A stretch of 37,673 bases of DNA from Nanobdellota archaeon (GTDB lineage Archaea; Nanobdellota; Nanobdellia; Parvarchaeales; Parvarchaeaceae): contig JAKAAG010000007.1 of assembly GCA_021797085.1 (NCBI GenBank), positions 5,161-42,833 of the forward strand, in the 5' to 3' direction. The notes under the pieces are model-generated. The model worked only from the letters and a program-made list of their open reading frames with translations, made no database searches and was not told the DNA's origin. The position numbers were made by a program, and so were the translations under genes. Shown in pieces: positions 7,144 through 15,772 of the stretch (position 1 is the stretch's first letter; each line of letters starts with the position of its first letter).

Positions 7144-7710
7144 ATGGCATTAGCACCAGTAGCATTCGCTATCTCTGCCTTTTCTGTTGCAGCCATAATC
7201 TCTGGTATAAATTTAAAAGGGTCAAGCAAAGACAAGACAACTGCAAAAACTCTTGGTATAATAGTTACTTTGGCGGGTCTTGCAATATTCATCTCTTCCT
7301 TGCTTCTTATAATAACAACGCCTTATGGAACTGTTTATCCTGCAGCAAATGTAGAATTGATGTTTTCCCTTCTTATGCTGATATTCTCATTTGTATGGAT
7401 AACATTTGGAATGACTCTTTTGTATAACTGGGACATGAAGTTCATAGGAGATATGACTATGGTACTTTTCGTTTTTAATGTAATTGCGATAATCGCCTTG
7501 TTCTTCTGGAATTCAGGCTATGCCGTTTACAGCCTTGTAGATTTCATAATCGTTGAAATAACCCTAATCTCCTACTTATTTGATGAAGTAGGCTTCTTTG
7601 CGCTCACTCATGGCAAGATGAAAGCAGGCCTGCAATCTGGTTTTCTTATTGCATCCGGTGTGCTTTCAATATTGCTGGCAGTGACTGCAAGCGGGATAAT
7701 CCCATTGTAG
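7144..7710 (+). CDS. Multi-pass membrane protein of unknown function
   Basis: About 188 residues starting at MALAPVAFAI; the start is fixed by TATA spacing. About six hydrophobic helices are visible. A polar loop with GSSKDKTTAK follows helix 1, and conserved-looking charged positions occur inside the membrane region (NWDMKFIGD, EITLISYLFDEVGFF). The size and helix number recall the SatP/GPR1-FUN34-YaaH acetate transporters, but the diagnostic motif is not seen, so I do not assign it. The MBL hydrolase follows 21 bp downstream with its own strong ribosome-binding site, so the two probably share a transcript. Confidence 0.6.
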   Translation: MALAPVAFAISAFSVAAIISGINLKGSSKDKTTAKTLGIIVTLAGLAIFISSLLLIITTPYGTVYPAANVELMFSLLMLIFSFVWITFGMTLLYNWDMKFIGDMTMVLFVFNVIAIIALFFWNSGYAVYSLVDFIIVEITLISYLFDEVGFFALTHGKMKAGLQSGFLIASGVLSILLAVTASGIIPL

Positions 7711-7718
7711 ATAGTATC

Positions 7719-7725
7719 GGGGGTG
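7719..7725 (+). promoter_or_regulatory. Ribosome-binding site for the UPF0173 gene
   Basis: GGGGGTG lies 6 nt before the ATG at 7732. It supports translation from inside a two-gene message and fixes the start. Confidence 0.6.
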
Positions 7726-7731
7726 TTTTAA

Positions 7732-8385
7732 ATGGTTAGCGTTAAATGGTTAGGTCATGCCGCATGGATAATAAATTTTAAGGATACAACAGTAATAATT
7801 GACCCTTTTCTTACTAACAATCCAAAAGCTGCAATGAAGGCGCAAGATGTAAAAGTAGACATGGTTTTCGTTACCCATAATCACTTTGACCATTTAGGGG
7901 ATGCATTCGATATCGCAAAAAGAAACAATGCTAAATTAGTAGGGAAGTTTGAACTTTCTTTAGATGCCCAGAAAGCAGGGATATCTGAGGCAAATGCAAT
8001 AGGTATGAACATAGGTAGCATGACAAAATTAGGTTCATTGGAGATAGCAATGGTTCCAGCGATACACAGCGGCAATGAAGGGGGGTTTATCATACGCGGG
8101 GATGGAAAGACTATATATCATGCTGGTGATACTGCTTTGTTCAGTGACATGCAGCTAATAAAGAAACTTTATAAACCAGACGTTGCTATGCTTCCAATAG
8201 GCGGGTTTTTCACAATGGGGCCCAAGGAAGCTGCGATTGCTGCTAAGTATATAGGAGCAAAAATAGTTTTCCCGATGCATTACAATACTTTTCCCCCAAT
8301 AGTGCAGGATGCAAATAAATTTGCAAAGATGGTAAAGGGCTCAAAGGTAGTAGTTTTAGAGCCGGGCCAGGAAACGGCAATTTAA
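7732..8385 (+). CDS. UPF0173 family metallo-beta-lactamase-fold hydrolase
   Basis: 217 residues, typical for the UPF0173 (YtkL-like) group of cytoplasmic metal-dependent hydrolases. It begins with a beta strand and KWLGHAAWII (5-14). VIIDPFLTNNP follows, then the metal motif THNHFDHLGDA (HxHxDH), IPAIHSGNEGGF-type His, HAGDTALFSDM (Asp ligand) and FPMHYNTFPP near 182-191 (last His). All expected metal ligands are seen. Substrates of this family are not established. It is the second gene of a pair with the membrane protein upstream. Confidence 0.9.
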   Translation: MVSVKWLGHAAWIINFKDTTVIIDPFLTNNPKAAMKAQDVKVDMVFVTHNHFDHLGDAFDIAKRNNAKLVGKFELSLDAQKAGISEANAIGMNIGSMTKLGSLEIAMVPAIHSGNEGGFIIRGDGKTIYHAGDTALFSDMQLIKKLYKPDVAMLPIGGFFTMGPKEAAIAAKYIGAKIVFPMHYNTFPPIVQDANKFAKMVKGSKVVVLEPGQETAI

Positions 8386-8419
8386 AACTTCAGCAAAGAA
8401 GAATCTATGCCTGAATTGC

Positions 8420-8428
8420 TTATTTAAG
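8420..8428 (+). promoter_or_regulatory. TATA box
   Basis: TTATTTAAG ends 22 nt before the ATG at 8451, supporting a leaderless transcript. Confidence 0.45.
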
Positions 8429-8450
8429 CAGTAAACTCTAATATAATAAA

Positions 8451-9089
8451 ATGGACAGTAACGAGGCCGGTTATTTCAGGTCATCATTGTCAAAGCTTAT
8501 AATTGATTCTAATTTTAAGGGTTCAAGTAGCAGCGACTTGGAAAACAAGGTTCTTAATGCTGTGTCAGATTTTGAATTAATGATAGGACAGAATAAGTTT
8601 GAAAAACTTGCAAATATATACAAAGAAAACAGTGAGTTTTTCAACCATGCCTTTTCCTCTTATCTTTATTCTGTTACTAAGGAAATGAATAAATACAAGA
8701 AGCATGACGGAGATGAAGATAGGTATAAACTACTGCTATCCCAGGCTTCACTTAAAATGCTGGAAAGAGAGCTTTCACACAAAGGCTATGAAAGCAATCT
8801 TCCAATAAAATCGCTTGATTACTCCAAAAAACATGGGAAAAGATATCTATACAAGACGGCATTGAATAGCCTTGAAAATGAAGGGTTTGTACAGAAAGTC
8901 AGAATCGCACCTTATATGGCACTTTTATCCTTGGATATCTTAGGGTTTATACCATTAATAAAAGAAGGACTCAGGACTCCCAGCATTTATGCGGCTGAAC
9001 TCGTGGGGATAACCGATATTTTTCTTGCAATAAGCGGCGGTCTACTTGCATATTTAATGGGTTACGAGAAGGGCAAGCGGCGTAAATAA
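8451..9089 (+). CDS. Unrecognised protein with two C-terminal membrane helices
   Basis: 212 residues. The first ~145 are soluble, charged and mostly helical. Two hydrophobic stretches (about 149-170 and 182-205) end in a basic tail GYEKGKRRK. The architecture suggests a cytoplasmic domain held to the membrane by a C-terminal hairpin. I recognise no motif. The downstream peptidase gene has a separate promoter, so a functional link is not implied. Confidence 0.6.
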   Translation: MDSNEAGYFRSSLSKLIIDSNFKGSSSSDLENKVLNAVSDFELMIGQNKFEKLANIYKENSEFFNHAFSSYLYSVTKEMNKYKKHDGDEDRYKLLLSQASLKMLERELSHKGYESNLPIKSLDYSKKHGKRYLYKTALNSLENEGFVQKVRIAPYMALLSLDILGFIPLIKEGLRTPSIYAAELVGITDIFLAISGGLLAYLMGYEKGKRRK

Positions 9090-9156
9090 TCAGATAAATT
9101 GCAAAGTCATGTGGATTCTTTAAAACTATTAATATTCCTTTTATTCATTAGGTTTC

Positions 9157-10401
9157 ATGAAACCCTATAATAAATACAGGCTTGATAACGGATTGGAAGT
9201 TATTCTAAGCCCAAACGACCACCTTCACAGCGTTTCAATAGCCATTGGTCTTAATTATGGCATGTTATATGAAAGTAATAGCACGACAGGAGTTTCACAT
9301 CTTATAGAGCACATGATTTTTGAAGGGACAGGAAAATTTGACAAGAAAACATTAAAGGATTTTCTAGATAACCAAACAGTATATTGGAATGGCGAAACAG
9401 AAGGAGAAATGACTTCGTATAAGTTCAAATTATTAAGTTTATCAAAACCGCAATATGTGTTCGATATTATATCAAGCATGCTTTTCAATTCGGTTTTCCC
9501 AGAAGACAACTTAAAAAAGGAAAAAAATGCCGTAGTAAACGAAGTGCAAAGCAATTTTGGAGCAGAATTCTCCTTGGAAGGAGCAATTCCGAGGGCTTAT
9601 CTTTTAAGGAAGCCGACAACAACTTTTTTTGGGGGAGATCCCAAAAAAATTGAGGAATTATCTAAAGACACAATAGTAGATTTATACTCAAAATACTACT
9701 CCCCAAGCAATGCAGTTATCGCAATAGCCGGAAATTTCGACACTAAAAAAGTCATTCAAAGCATAGATAATGCATTTGGTGGTATAAAAAAAGTAACCGC
9801 AATTCCTGAGTTAAAGGCCTATACTGGCAAAACCAAATATAAAAGTGTGTACATGAGAAGTTTTAATCCTTACCCGGGTCAGTCTTCTATAGTATTTGGA
9901 ATGAGAATCCCGGGGGCGGAGGAGCTTTACAAAAAATCGGAAAAAGGAAAAGCAAGCTTAGACTATATACATAATATTTTAGCTAATAGGTTAATGGAAA
10001 GTCTGCGCGACAACGCAGGATTGGTGTACCTAGCAGATTCAGACATAGATATAAGCAGGCACACAGGTTATCTTGTTGTGTACGCAAAGACAAAGAGTAG
10101 GGATTTAGAAGAGAGCAAGAAGCTAATCTTTAGCGAGATAGAAAAGATAATAAATGGAGATGTTGCTGACAAAAACTTAAATAACTCTAATATAAGCTTG
10201 AAAGCAAGTCTTGCCGATACATTCGATTCCACACTCGACCATTCTACAGAAATGTTAACTTCTTCTTTGAAATATGGGCGGGATATAAATCAGTTATACA
10301 AAGAGGCAATAACCCTCACTCTAGATGATGTAAGGGCGGCGGCTTCTAGTTATCTAAAAACAGAGGGCCAAGACGATTCTATCCTTGTAATATCGAGTTA
10401 A
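9157..10401 (+). CDS. M16 family zinc metallopeptidase
   Basis: 414 residues, the size of a single M16B-type subunit (processing-peptidase-like) with two homologous halves. The inverted zinc motif HLIEH is at residues 48-52 (H48, E51, H52), and the third ligand is Glu129 in NAVVNEVQ. The H52-to-E129 spacing of 77 equals that in pitrilysin. The C-terminal half has RLMESLRDNAGLVY (about 280-293), matching the conserved R..LRe..gl.Y region that helps bind substrate. No signal peptide, so it acts in the cytoplasm on peptides or unfolded proteins. A weak TATA (TATTAATATT, 9127-9136) precedes it. Confidence 0.9.
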   Translation: MKPYNKYRLDNGLEVILSPNDHLHSVSIAIGLNYGMLYESNSTTGVSHLIEHMIFEGTGKFDKKTLKDFLDNQTVYWNGETEGEMTSYKFKLLSLSKPQYVFDIISSMLFNSVFPEDNLKKEKNAVVNEVQSNFGAEFSLEGAIPRAYLLRKPTTTFFGGDPKKIEELSKDTIVDLYSKYYSPSNAVIAIAGNFDTKKVIQSIDNAFGGIKKVTAIPELKAYTGKTKYKSVYMRSFNPYPGQSSIVFGMRIPGAEELYKKSEKGKASLDYIHNILANRLMESLRDNAGLVYLADSDIDISRHTGYLVVYAKTKSRDLEESKKLIFSEIEKIINGDVADKNLNNSNISLKASLADTFDSTLDHSTEMLTSSLKYGRDINQLYKEAITLTLDDVRAAASSYLKTEGQDDSILVISS

Positions 10402-10410
10402 TTTAAAACA

Positions 10411-10420
10411 TATTTAAATA
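10411..10420 (+). promoter_or_regulatory. TATA box for the deoxyhypusine synthase operon
   Basis: TATTTAAATA ends 20 nt before the ATG at 10441. Confidence 0.5.
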
Positions 10421-10440
10421 ATAAATTCACTAAAATAAGG

Positions 10441-11376
10441 ATGCTAGGCAAGAAGGTAAAAAACATAGAGATTAAAAAAGGAGAGAAGGTTTCTGACTTA
10501 GTGAACGCCTTTTCAGAGAGCGGGGGGTTCACTGCAAAGAAATTAGCAATAGCTTCTGATATATTTAAAGACATGCAAAGAGACAGCAAATGTGTTAAAT
10601 TCCTTTCTTTTCCAGCCGACGTGATATCAACAGGTTTAAGAGGCGTAATAGTGGATTTAGTAAAAAACAAGCTTGTAGATGTGATAATAACTACTTGCGG
10701 AACACTGGACCATGACCTTGCAAAAGTTTGGAAAGACTATTACGCAGGAACTGAAATGTCGGATGATGCAAAATTAAGGCAGGAAGGCATAAATCGTTTA
10801 TACAATATATTCATACCAAATGACAGTTATGGATATATTCTCGAAGACAAGCTCATACCTATACTAAAAGAAGCGGCGGGGCAGCAAAAAGAATATTCAA
10901 CAAGTGAGTTGATATCATTTATTGGGAGTAAGATAAGCAAGGAGAAAAATGCAAAAGAGTCAATAGTTTTCTGGGCTTGGAAGAATAACATACCCATAAT
11001 AGTTCCCGGAATAACAGATGGAAGTGTGGGTTCACAGATATGGATGTACTCGCAGAAAGATAAGGACTTCAAAATAAATCTAATAAAAGATGAAGATCTT
11101 TTGGCAGGCATAGTCTTTAAGGCAAAAAAGAGCGGAGCTTTAATGCTTGGAGGGGGGATCTCCAAGCACCATACAATTTGGTGGAACCAGTTTAAGAACG
11201 GTTTGGATTATGCGATATACATGACTACCGCAGTTGAATGGGACGGTAGTCTGTCAGGCGCAAGGTTGGAAGAAGCAATATCTTGGGGCAAAGTTAAGCC
11301 GGAAGCAAAACAGATAACTGTAGAAGGTGATGTTACAATACTGCTTCCATTATTGTATTCTTCTTTTTTGGGGTGA
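10441..11376 (+). CDS. dys: Deoxyhypusine synthase
   Basis: 311 residues. The enzyme uses NAD and spermidine to transfer an aminobutyl group to a lysine of translation factor aIF5A. Motifs: SFPADVISTGLRG (56-68), VIITTCGTLDHDLAKVWKDYY (81-101), FIPNDSYG (124-131), GSVGSQIW (194-201) and the active-site LGGGISKHH with Lys242, the residue that forms the enzyme-substrate intermediate. These are the family hallmarks and are intact. It heads a tight row: the SSB-like gene begins 4 nt after the stop, and its ribosome-binding site overlaps the TGA stop. Confidence 0.93.
   Translation: MLGKKVKNIEIKKGEKVSDLVNAFSESGGFTAKKLAIASDIFKDMQRDSKCVKFLSFPADVISTGLRGVIVDLVKNKLVDVIITTCGTLDHDLAKVWKDYYAGTEMSDDAKLRQEGINRLYNIFIPNDSYGYILEDKLIPILKEAAGQQKEYSTSELISFIGSKISKEKNAKESIVFWAWKNNIPIIVPGITDGSVGSQIWMYSQKDKDFKINLIKDEDLLAGIVFKAKKSGALMLGGGISKHHTIWWNQFKNGLDYAIYMTTAVEWDGSLSGARLEEAISWGKVKPEAKQITVEGDVTILLPLLYSSFLG
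11370..11376 (+). promoter_or_regulatory. Ribosome-binding site overlapping the dys stop codon
   Basis: GGGGTGA ends 4 nt before the ATG at 11381 and includes the TGA stop of the upstream gene. It fixes the start at MKISEL although the frame is open further upstream, and suggests translational coupling. Confidence 0.65.
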
Positions 11377-11380
11377 AAAA

Positions 11381-11665
11381 ATGAAAATATCGGAATTAAA
11401 GGATGGAATGAGTGACGTTGATTTGTCAGCAGAAATAACCGAAATAGGAGAAGCAAGAGAGGTAATGACCAAATTCGGCAGTAATAAAGTCGCCACCGCA
11501 AAAATAAAAGATGATAGCGGGGAATGCAAGCTTTCTTTATGGGGAAAGCAAATTGAAATGTTTTCTGTAGGGGATACTATAGAAATAAACAAAGGCTACG
11601 TTAAATCATTTAGAGACGAGCTGCAGGTGAACGTAGGCAAGGCAGGCTCCATAAGAAAGCTGTGA
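11381..11665 (+). CDS. Single OB-fold nucleic-acid-binding protein (SSB/RPA-like)
   Basis: 94 residues from MKISELKDGM. The pattern fits an archaeal OB fold of the COG1599 type: VDLSAEITEIGEAREV, TAKIKDDSGECKLSLWGKQ (strands 3-4 with the typical DxsGe...lWg), then VGDTIEINKGYVKSFRDELQVNVGK. It probably binds single-stranded DNA or RNA. No acidic tail. It sits between deoxyhypusine synthase and a transporter, so the operon does not show its role. A second, two-domain RPA is encoded at 13419 on the other strand. Confidence 0.85.
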   Translation: MKISELKDGMSDVDLSAEITEIGEAREVMTKFGSNKVATAKIKDDSGECKLSLWGKQIEMFSVGDTIEINKGYVKSFRDELQVNVGKAGSIRKL

Positions 11666-11666
11666 T

Positions 11667-12518
11667 ATGCTTTATACCTATATATTTTCTCTTTTTATAA
11701 TACTTGTTGGATTCTCAGTGTATCCATTGATATCAAAAAAATACATAGGAAGTGTTGGCTACAGAAAATTCATACCAATATTTCTTGGATTTTCCTCAAT
11801 CGGCACTCTTATAGTTCCATTTATTATTTATAGAAGCCTATCCTTTGATATAGCGTACCTGCCGCTGCTTGCAATTTTAGGTGCGATGTATACTTTAGGG
11901 ATGTATCTGATGCTTTATTCAGTAGAGCATTACAACATATCTATAATAAATACAATTGTCGGGTCACAAGAGGTGCTTATAGCATTATTCAGCAGCATAT
12001 TCTTTTTCATTTCTGACTTGCATTCAATTATACTCCCTTTTTTAATTATAATTGGGGGGATAGTATTCCTCTTATTTAATACAAATGGAAAAGCTAAGTT
12101 TTCTAAGTATGTAGTGTTTACATTGCTGGCGGTACTCTTATGGGTTTTTATGTGGGTTCTATTTTACACTATAAACACAAATCTCCCATTGCTTTACTAT
12201 GCAATCCTTCAATCATTCGCTTTTCTGTTTTGTTTGCCTGTGGCGTTTTTACAGAATAGACATAAATCAATTATTTATTACGTCTCTGATAAAAAGTTCA
12301 AGTACATCGTATTAGCGGGCATTCTCAATGGCGTTGCAACAGTTGTTTTCTCGTTTGCTTACAAATTTAATGCAGTTCTAACTCCCTTTGTTGCTCAATT
12401 AGGGATTCCAATAGTAATAGTGGCATCATTTTTGCTTTTAGGAGAAAGAGCGAAAAAACTTGGGTTAATTGGAATAACCTTAATAACTATTGGATCTTTT
12501 CTTTACATCTTTGTATAG
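11667..12518 (+). CDS. EamA/DMT-family-like transporter
   Basis: 283 residues with about ten hydrophobic helices, the usual size and layout of drug/metabolite transporters made of two five-helix EamA repeats. The end (FVAQLGIPIVIVASFLLLGERAKKLGLIGITLI) has the family-typical pattern of helix 9, a Gly-Glu turn and helix 10. It starts one base after the stop of the SSB-like gene, so it belongs to that transcript. Substrate is unknown. The stop lies next to the end of the convergent RPA gene (1 bp apart). Confidence 0.8.
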   Translation: MLYTYIFSLFIILVGFSVYPLISKKYIGSVGYRKFIPIFLGFSSIGTLIVPFIIYRSLSFDIAYLPLLAILGAMYTLGMYLMLYSVEHYNISIINTIVGSQEVLIALFSSIFFFISDLHSIILPFLIIIGGIVFLLFNTNGKAKFSKYVVFTLLAVLLWVFMWVLFYTINTNLPLLYYAILQSFAFLFCLPVAFLQNRHKSIIYYVSDKKFKYIVLAGILNGVATVVFSFAYKFNAVLTPFVAQLGIPIVIVASFLLLGERAKKLGLIGITLITIGSFLYIFV

Positions 12519-12519
12519 T

Positions 12520-13419
12520 TTAAGAAAGGTTATATTCCGTTTTAGAAATCTTTCTTGCAGTCAATGAATAATTATCATTAAATTTATTCATTTTTGCGCT
12601 TATATTTACTTGGTACAAACCAAATGAAATATCATTTAGTTTTTCTTTTATGTCCTGGCTTTGTGAAAGCTTCAAAAGAGAATCTGCTTGCCGGTCAAAG
12701 AATGTTATGCTTGAACTGTAAATGCCATCGTCGAATATTCCCCTTATCCGTAAAGTTTTTGACAGTGCTTTATCCTTATGGACATCACATTCAACATCTA
12801 CTTTCTTTTTGCAAATATTGCACCTTATTAGGTAAATATCATCTGAGAAAAGTCTCGTTATAAATCCGTTTATATCCGCCGTTTCTCCGTCCTTTATGTC
12901 TCCTATTTTTTTGTACACCGTTTTTATTTCCTCTTTCTTTTGAGTAACAGTTGAATTTACAGATATTGCACTTCCACTTCCAAGGTTTAATTCTATGATT
13001 CCATTAAAGGGATTTTCTTTTGAGTATGCATTTGCTATTGATATGCTTTCTCCGTCTGGGCTGTTTATTATTCTGTCAATATAATTTTCATTCCAAGTTA
13101 CTACTGGCATTTCACCAGTTTCATCTTCTATAACAAAATTCATAACTCTGGCCTCTCTTCCCTTTACTGTTACAGTTCTTGGTGGAAACTTCCTTTTTAT
13201 TTTTGCAGACAAGTTTACGTGGTTTATCCTCTGGTTTATCTCTTTTATCTTGTAATCCCGTTTAATTGGTATAATGCCATTTTCCGTTGCCAGCATCCTT
13301 AATATTGCGTCTTCAGTTAACTCTGGAAACTGCTTTTTCCTTTGTCTTATAATATCAAGTATCTCTTCCTTTGACTTATTGCTTTTTTCAGTTATCTTAT
13401 CGATTATCCACTCTTCCAT
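12520..13419 (-). CDS. rpa: Replication protein A-like ssDNA-binding protein with zinc finger
   Basis: 299 residues. The N-terminal ~50 residues form the helical module seen in archaeal RPA41-type proteins (KSKEEILDIIRQRKKQFPELT...AILRMLA). OB fold 1 spans about 60-155, with VMNFVIEDETGEMPVVTWNE. OB fold 2 spans about 165-290 and contains a zinc finger with Cys200, Cys203, Cys211 and His214 (CxxC-x7-CxxH). It coats single-stranded DNA in replication and repair. The ATG overlaps the stop of the phosphohexomutase gene (TAATG), so it is the second gene of that pair. Together with RadA upstream on the same strand it forms a recombination/repair neighbourhood. Confidence 0.88.
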   Translation of the reverse strand: MEEWIIDKITEKSNKSKEEILDIIRQRKKQFPELTEDAILRMLATENGIIPIKRDYKIKEINQRINHVNLSAKIKRKFPPRTVTVKGREARVMNFVIEDETGEMPVVTWNENYIDRIINSPDGESISIANAYSKENPFNGIIELNLGSGSAISVNSTVTQKKEEIKTVYKKIGDIKDGETADINGFITRLFSDDIYLIRCNICKKKVDVECDVHKDKALSKTLRIRGIFDDGIYSSSITFFDRQADSLLKLSQSQDIKEKLNDISFGLYQVNISAKMNKFNDNYSLTARKISKTEYNLS

Positions 13420-14690
13420 TATTTTATGATTGAATTTACAATATCCTTTATTTTCCTGTAAGCCTCTTCATCTTTTCCTTCATAATAAACTCTTAGTATT
13501 GGTTCTGTATTAGATTTTCTGAACAGCATAAATCCTTGCTCGTTTATCACCTTTATTCCGTCTATTCTTTCAATCTTCCCATATTTAACCGCTTCTTTTT
13601 CTATTTTATTCATTTTCGCGGTTCTTTTTGATTCATTTTCGAATGGAAGGGATGCTGAACCGAAATATACTGTTGGAAATTCATTAACAAGCTGGCTTAG
13701 TTTCTTTTTAGTCTTATTTAGAATATTGGCTAGCAGTATGCCTCCTAATAATCCGTCTGAAAAAGGAAAATACTTTGCAAAATAGTAGTGCGAAGCTGTC
13801 TCCACTCCCAAGTCGAATTTTTTGTTTACAAGCCTTTTTTCTAGGTTTGGCCTGCCAACCTTTGAGTAAGTGATTTTTGCAAATTCTTCGAGATGCAAGG
13901 AGCAAGATACTGTAGCTAGAACTTTCTTAAGTTTTAGATATTTTATGAATATCATCGTTATAACCATAGGATCTACAAATTTACCTGTTTCATCTACGAA
14001 AGCTACTCTGTCACCATCAGCATCGAACTGCATTCCTAAATCCAAGCTGCTTTTCTTAACCATTTTACCCAATTCAATTGCATTTTCTTTTATTGGCTCG
14101 GGAGTTTTGCCATAAAAATTGCTATCTGGCATAGGGTGTAAAAGCTTTATTTTACAGCCGAGTCTTTTAAAAATATCTTGGGCTATACTTGTTGTCGAAC
14201 CGCCCATGCTGTCTATTCCAACGTTTAGATTGAGTTTTCCGATTCCTTTTGTTATATAAGAGATATACCTCTCGTAATAATCCTCTTCTACTATATTACC
14301 TACCTTTTCAGTGAACTTACCTTTATCGTACACACTTTTTACTTTTTCCGGTGTTACAGTGACACCTTTGTTGTAAGGCAGCAATCCAGTGTACTTTGCA
14401 GGATTGTGGGATGCTGTTATGCATAGTCCGTTTGTTTTTTCAATAAATGAAGCAAATACAGGTATCATTATTGGCCCTAAGCCCAAATCCACAACATCTT
14501 TTCCACTTTCAACCAAGCCTTTTTTAACGAAGTCTCTTATTGCTAGGCTGCCTACTCTATTGTCGTATCCTAAGAATATCTTCTTACCTTTTAAGGTGGT
14601 TGCAATTGCCCTACTTATCTTGTATGCTTTTTCTTCGTCTATCTCCTGGGGGTATAATCCACGTATGTCGTATTCTTTGAATATTTCCAT
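13419..14690 (-). CDS. Phosphomannomutase/phosphoglucomutase (alpha-D-phosphohexomutase)
   Basis: 423 residues with the four superfamily signatures in order: catalytic TASHNPAKYTG with phospho-Ser94 (92-102), metal loop DADGDR (223-228), sugar loop GVETASHYYF (295-304, a variant of the usual GEeSGH), and phosphate loop FRKSNTEPILRVY (about 389-402). The N-terminal YDIRGLYPQEID is typical of archaeal ManB/GlmM-like enzymes. It interconverts hexose 1- and 6-phosphates and feeds nucleotide-sugar synthesis for glycans, which fits the glycosyltransferase cluster at 26402-30325. A TATA-like GTTTTATAGTA at about 14709-14719 gives it its own promoter after mrp. Mannose versus glucose or glucosamine preference cannot be read from sequence. 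Confidence 0.88.
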   Translation of the reverse strand: MEIFKEYDIRGLYPQEIDEEKAYKISRAIATTLKGKKIFLGYDNRVGSLAIRDFVKKGLVESGKDVVDLGLGPIMIPVFASFIEKTNGLCITASHNPAKYTGLLPYNKGVTVTPEKVKSVYDKGKFTEKVGNIVEEDYYERYISYITKGIGKLNLNVGIDSMGGSTTSIAQDIFKRLGCKIKLLHPMPDSNFYGKTPEPIKENAIELGKMVKKSSLDLGMQFDADGDRVAFVDETGKFVDPMVITMIFIKYLKLKKVLATVSCSLHLEEFAKITYSKVGRPNLEKRLVNKKFDLGVETASHYYFAKYFPFSDGLLGGILLANILNKTKKKLSQLVNEFPTVYFGSASLPFENESKRTAKMNKIEKEAVKYGKIERIDGIKVINEQGFMLFRKSNTEPILRVYYEGKDEEAYRKIKDIVNSIIK

Positions 14691-14730
14691 AAGTTATATT
14701 GTCTATGATACTATAAAACGATTAATTAAA

Positions 14731-15753
14731 TTATCCATTAACTATTTTACCAACGGCAATCTTTAGTTGGTTTATGCTTTCTTCCTTTTCTGCATTAAGG
14801 TCATTAAAGAAAGGCAATTTTGCAAGTATTGGGAGATCAAGCTTTGTATTTTTATTTCCTATTTCATTTTTTCCTCCACAGTGTTTGCATACAAAGTAAC
14901 TCATGTTTTCTATTACGCCGATTACTGGGATGTTTAGGCTTTTGGCAACCACAATTGTTTTCTTTCCAATTAAGTTGGAAAGCTCTTGAGGTGTTGTAAC
15001 TACCACTGTTGCATCAACAGGTATTGACTGAAAGACAGTTATAGGCGCATCACTAGTTCCAGGAGGTAAATCTAAGAAAAGTATATCTAAATTGCCCCAA
15101 TTAGTATCATTGTACATCTGTTTTATTGCACTAGAGACCAATGGCCCACGCCATATTATTGCTTCTACGTCGGTTAGCATATCAACTGCCATTATCTTTA
15201 TCCCCTCTTTTATTATGGGGGTTATTTTTCCGTCTTCATCGGCATATGCTCTCTCTTTTAAATTGAATAAAGAAGTTATTGACGGGCCAGAGATATCGCA
15301 GTCAAGTATTCCTGTTTTATAATTCATTGAATTTGCAGTTTCTGCAAGTAATTTTACAATAGTACTTTTTCCAACGCCCCCCTTTGCAGAGTAAACCGCT
15401 ATTATTCTTCTTATACTTTTTTTCTCGTATCTTTCTATGCTCTGCGGCATTTGTATTTGTTCCTTCCTTACAACTTCCTTTATGTCTTCTAACTCCTTTT
15501 TGGACATGAATCCGAAGTTTACTTCTACATCGTTATATCCTTTCTCTTTAAGTGCTTTTTTAACGTCTTTCTCTATTGTTGAGGATAAAGGGCAGCCTGG
15601 CACGGTTAATTTTACATTTACCTTTATCTTTCCATCTTCTTCTTCAATGGATTCTACCATTCTAAGCTTAACTATGCTTATGCCTATCTCTGGGTCTTTT
15701 ATAGGTTCAATTAAGCCAATGATATCTTTGAGTCTGTCGCCTTCTAATCTCAT
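14731..15753 (-). CDS. Mrp/NBP35-family Fe-S cluster carrier ATPase with N-terminal MIP18 domain
   Basis: 340 residues. Residues 1-80 form a MIP18/DUF59 domain with conserved Cys54 in VPGCPL. The ATPase part has the deviant P-loop AKGGVGKST (123-131), switch DCDISGPS (151-158) and LFLDLPPGTSD (225-235). The CxxC Cys289/Cys292 (VCKHCGG) is where bridging Fe-S clusters bind in ApbC/NBP35. It loads or carries Fe-S clusters in the cytoplasm. It lies 19 bp after radA, with GGTGA just upstream of the ATG, so it is third in the RAM-radA-mrp transcript. Confidence 0.92.
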   Translation of the reverse strand: MRLEGDRLKDIIGLIEPIKDPEIGISIVKLRMVESIEEEDGKIKVNVKLTVPGCPLSSTIEKDVKKALKEKGYNDVEVNFGFMSKKELEDIKEVVRKEQIQMPQSIERYEKKSIRRIIAVYSAKGGVGKSTIVKLLAETANSMNYKTGILDCDISGPSITSLFNLKERAYADEDGKITPIIKEGIKIMAVDMLTDVEAIIWRGPLVSSAIKQMYNDTNWGNLDILFLDLPPGTSDAPITVFQSIPVDATVVVTTPQELSNLIGKKTIVVAKSLNIPVIGVIENMSYFVCKHCGGKNEIGNKNTKLDLPILAKLPFFNDLNAEKEESINQLKIAVGKIVNG

Positions 15754-15772
15754 GTTTCACCAGCAAAATGGC

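Noticed and set aside
7144-7710. SatP/GPR1-FUN34-YaaH acetate transporter
   Set aside because: Size and helix number fit, but the diagnostic motif is not visible, so I left it unassigned.
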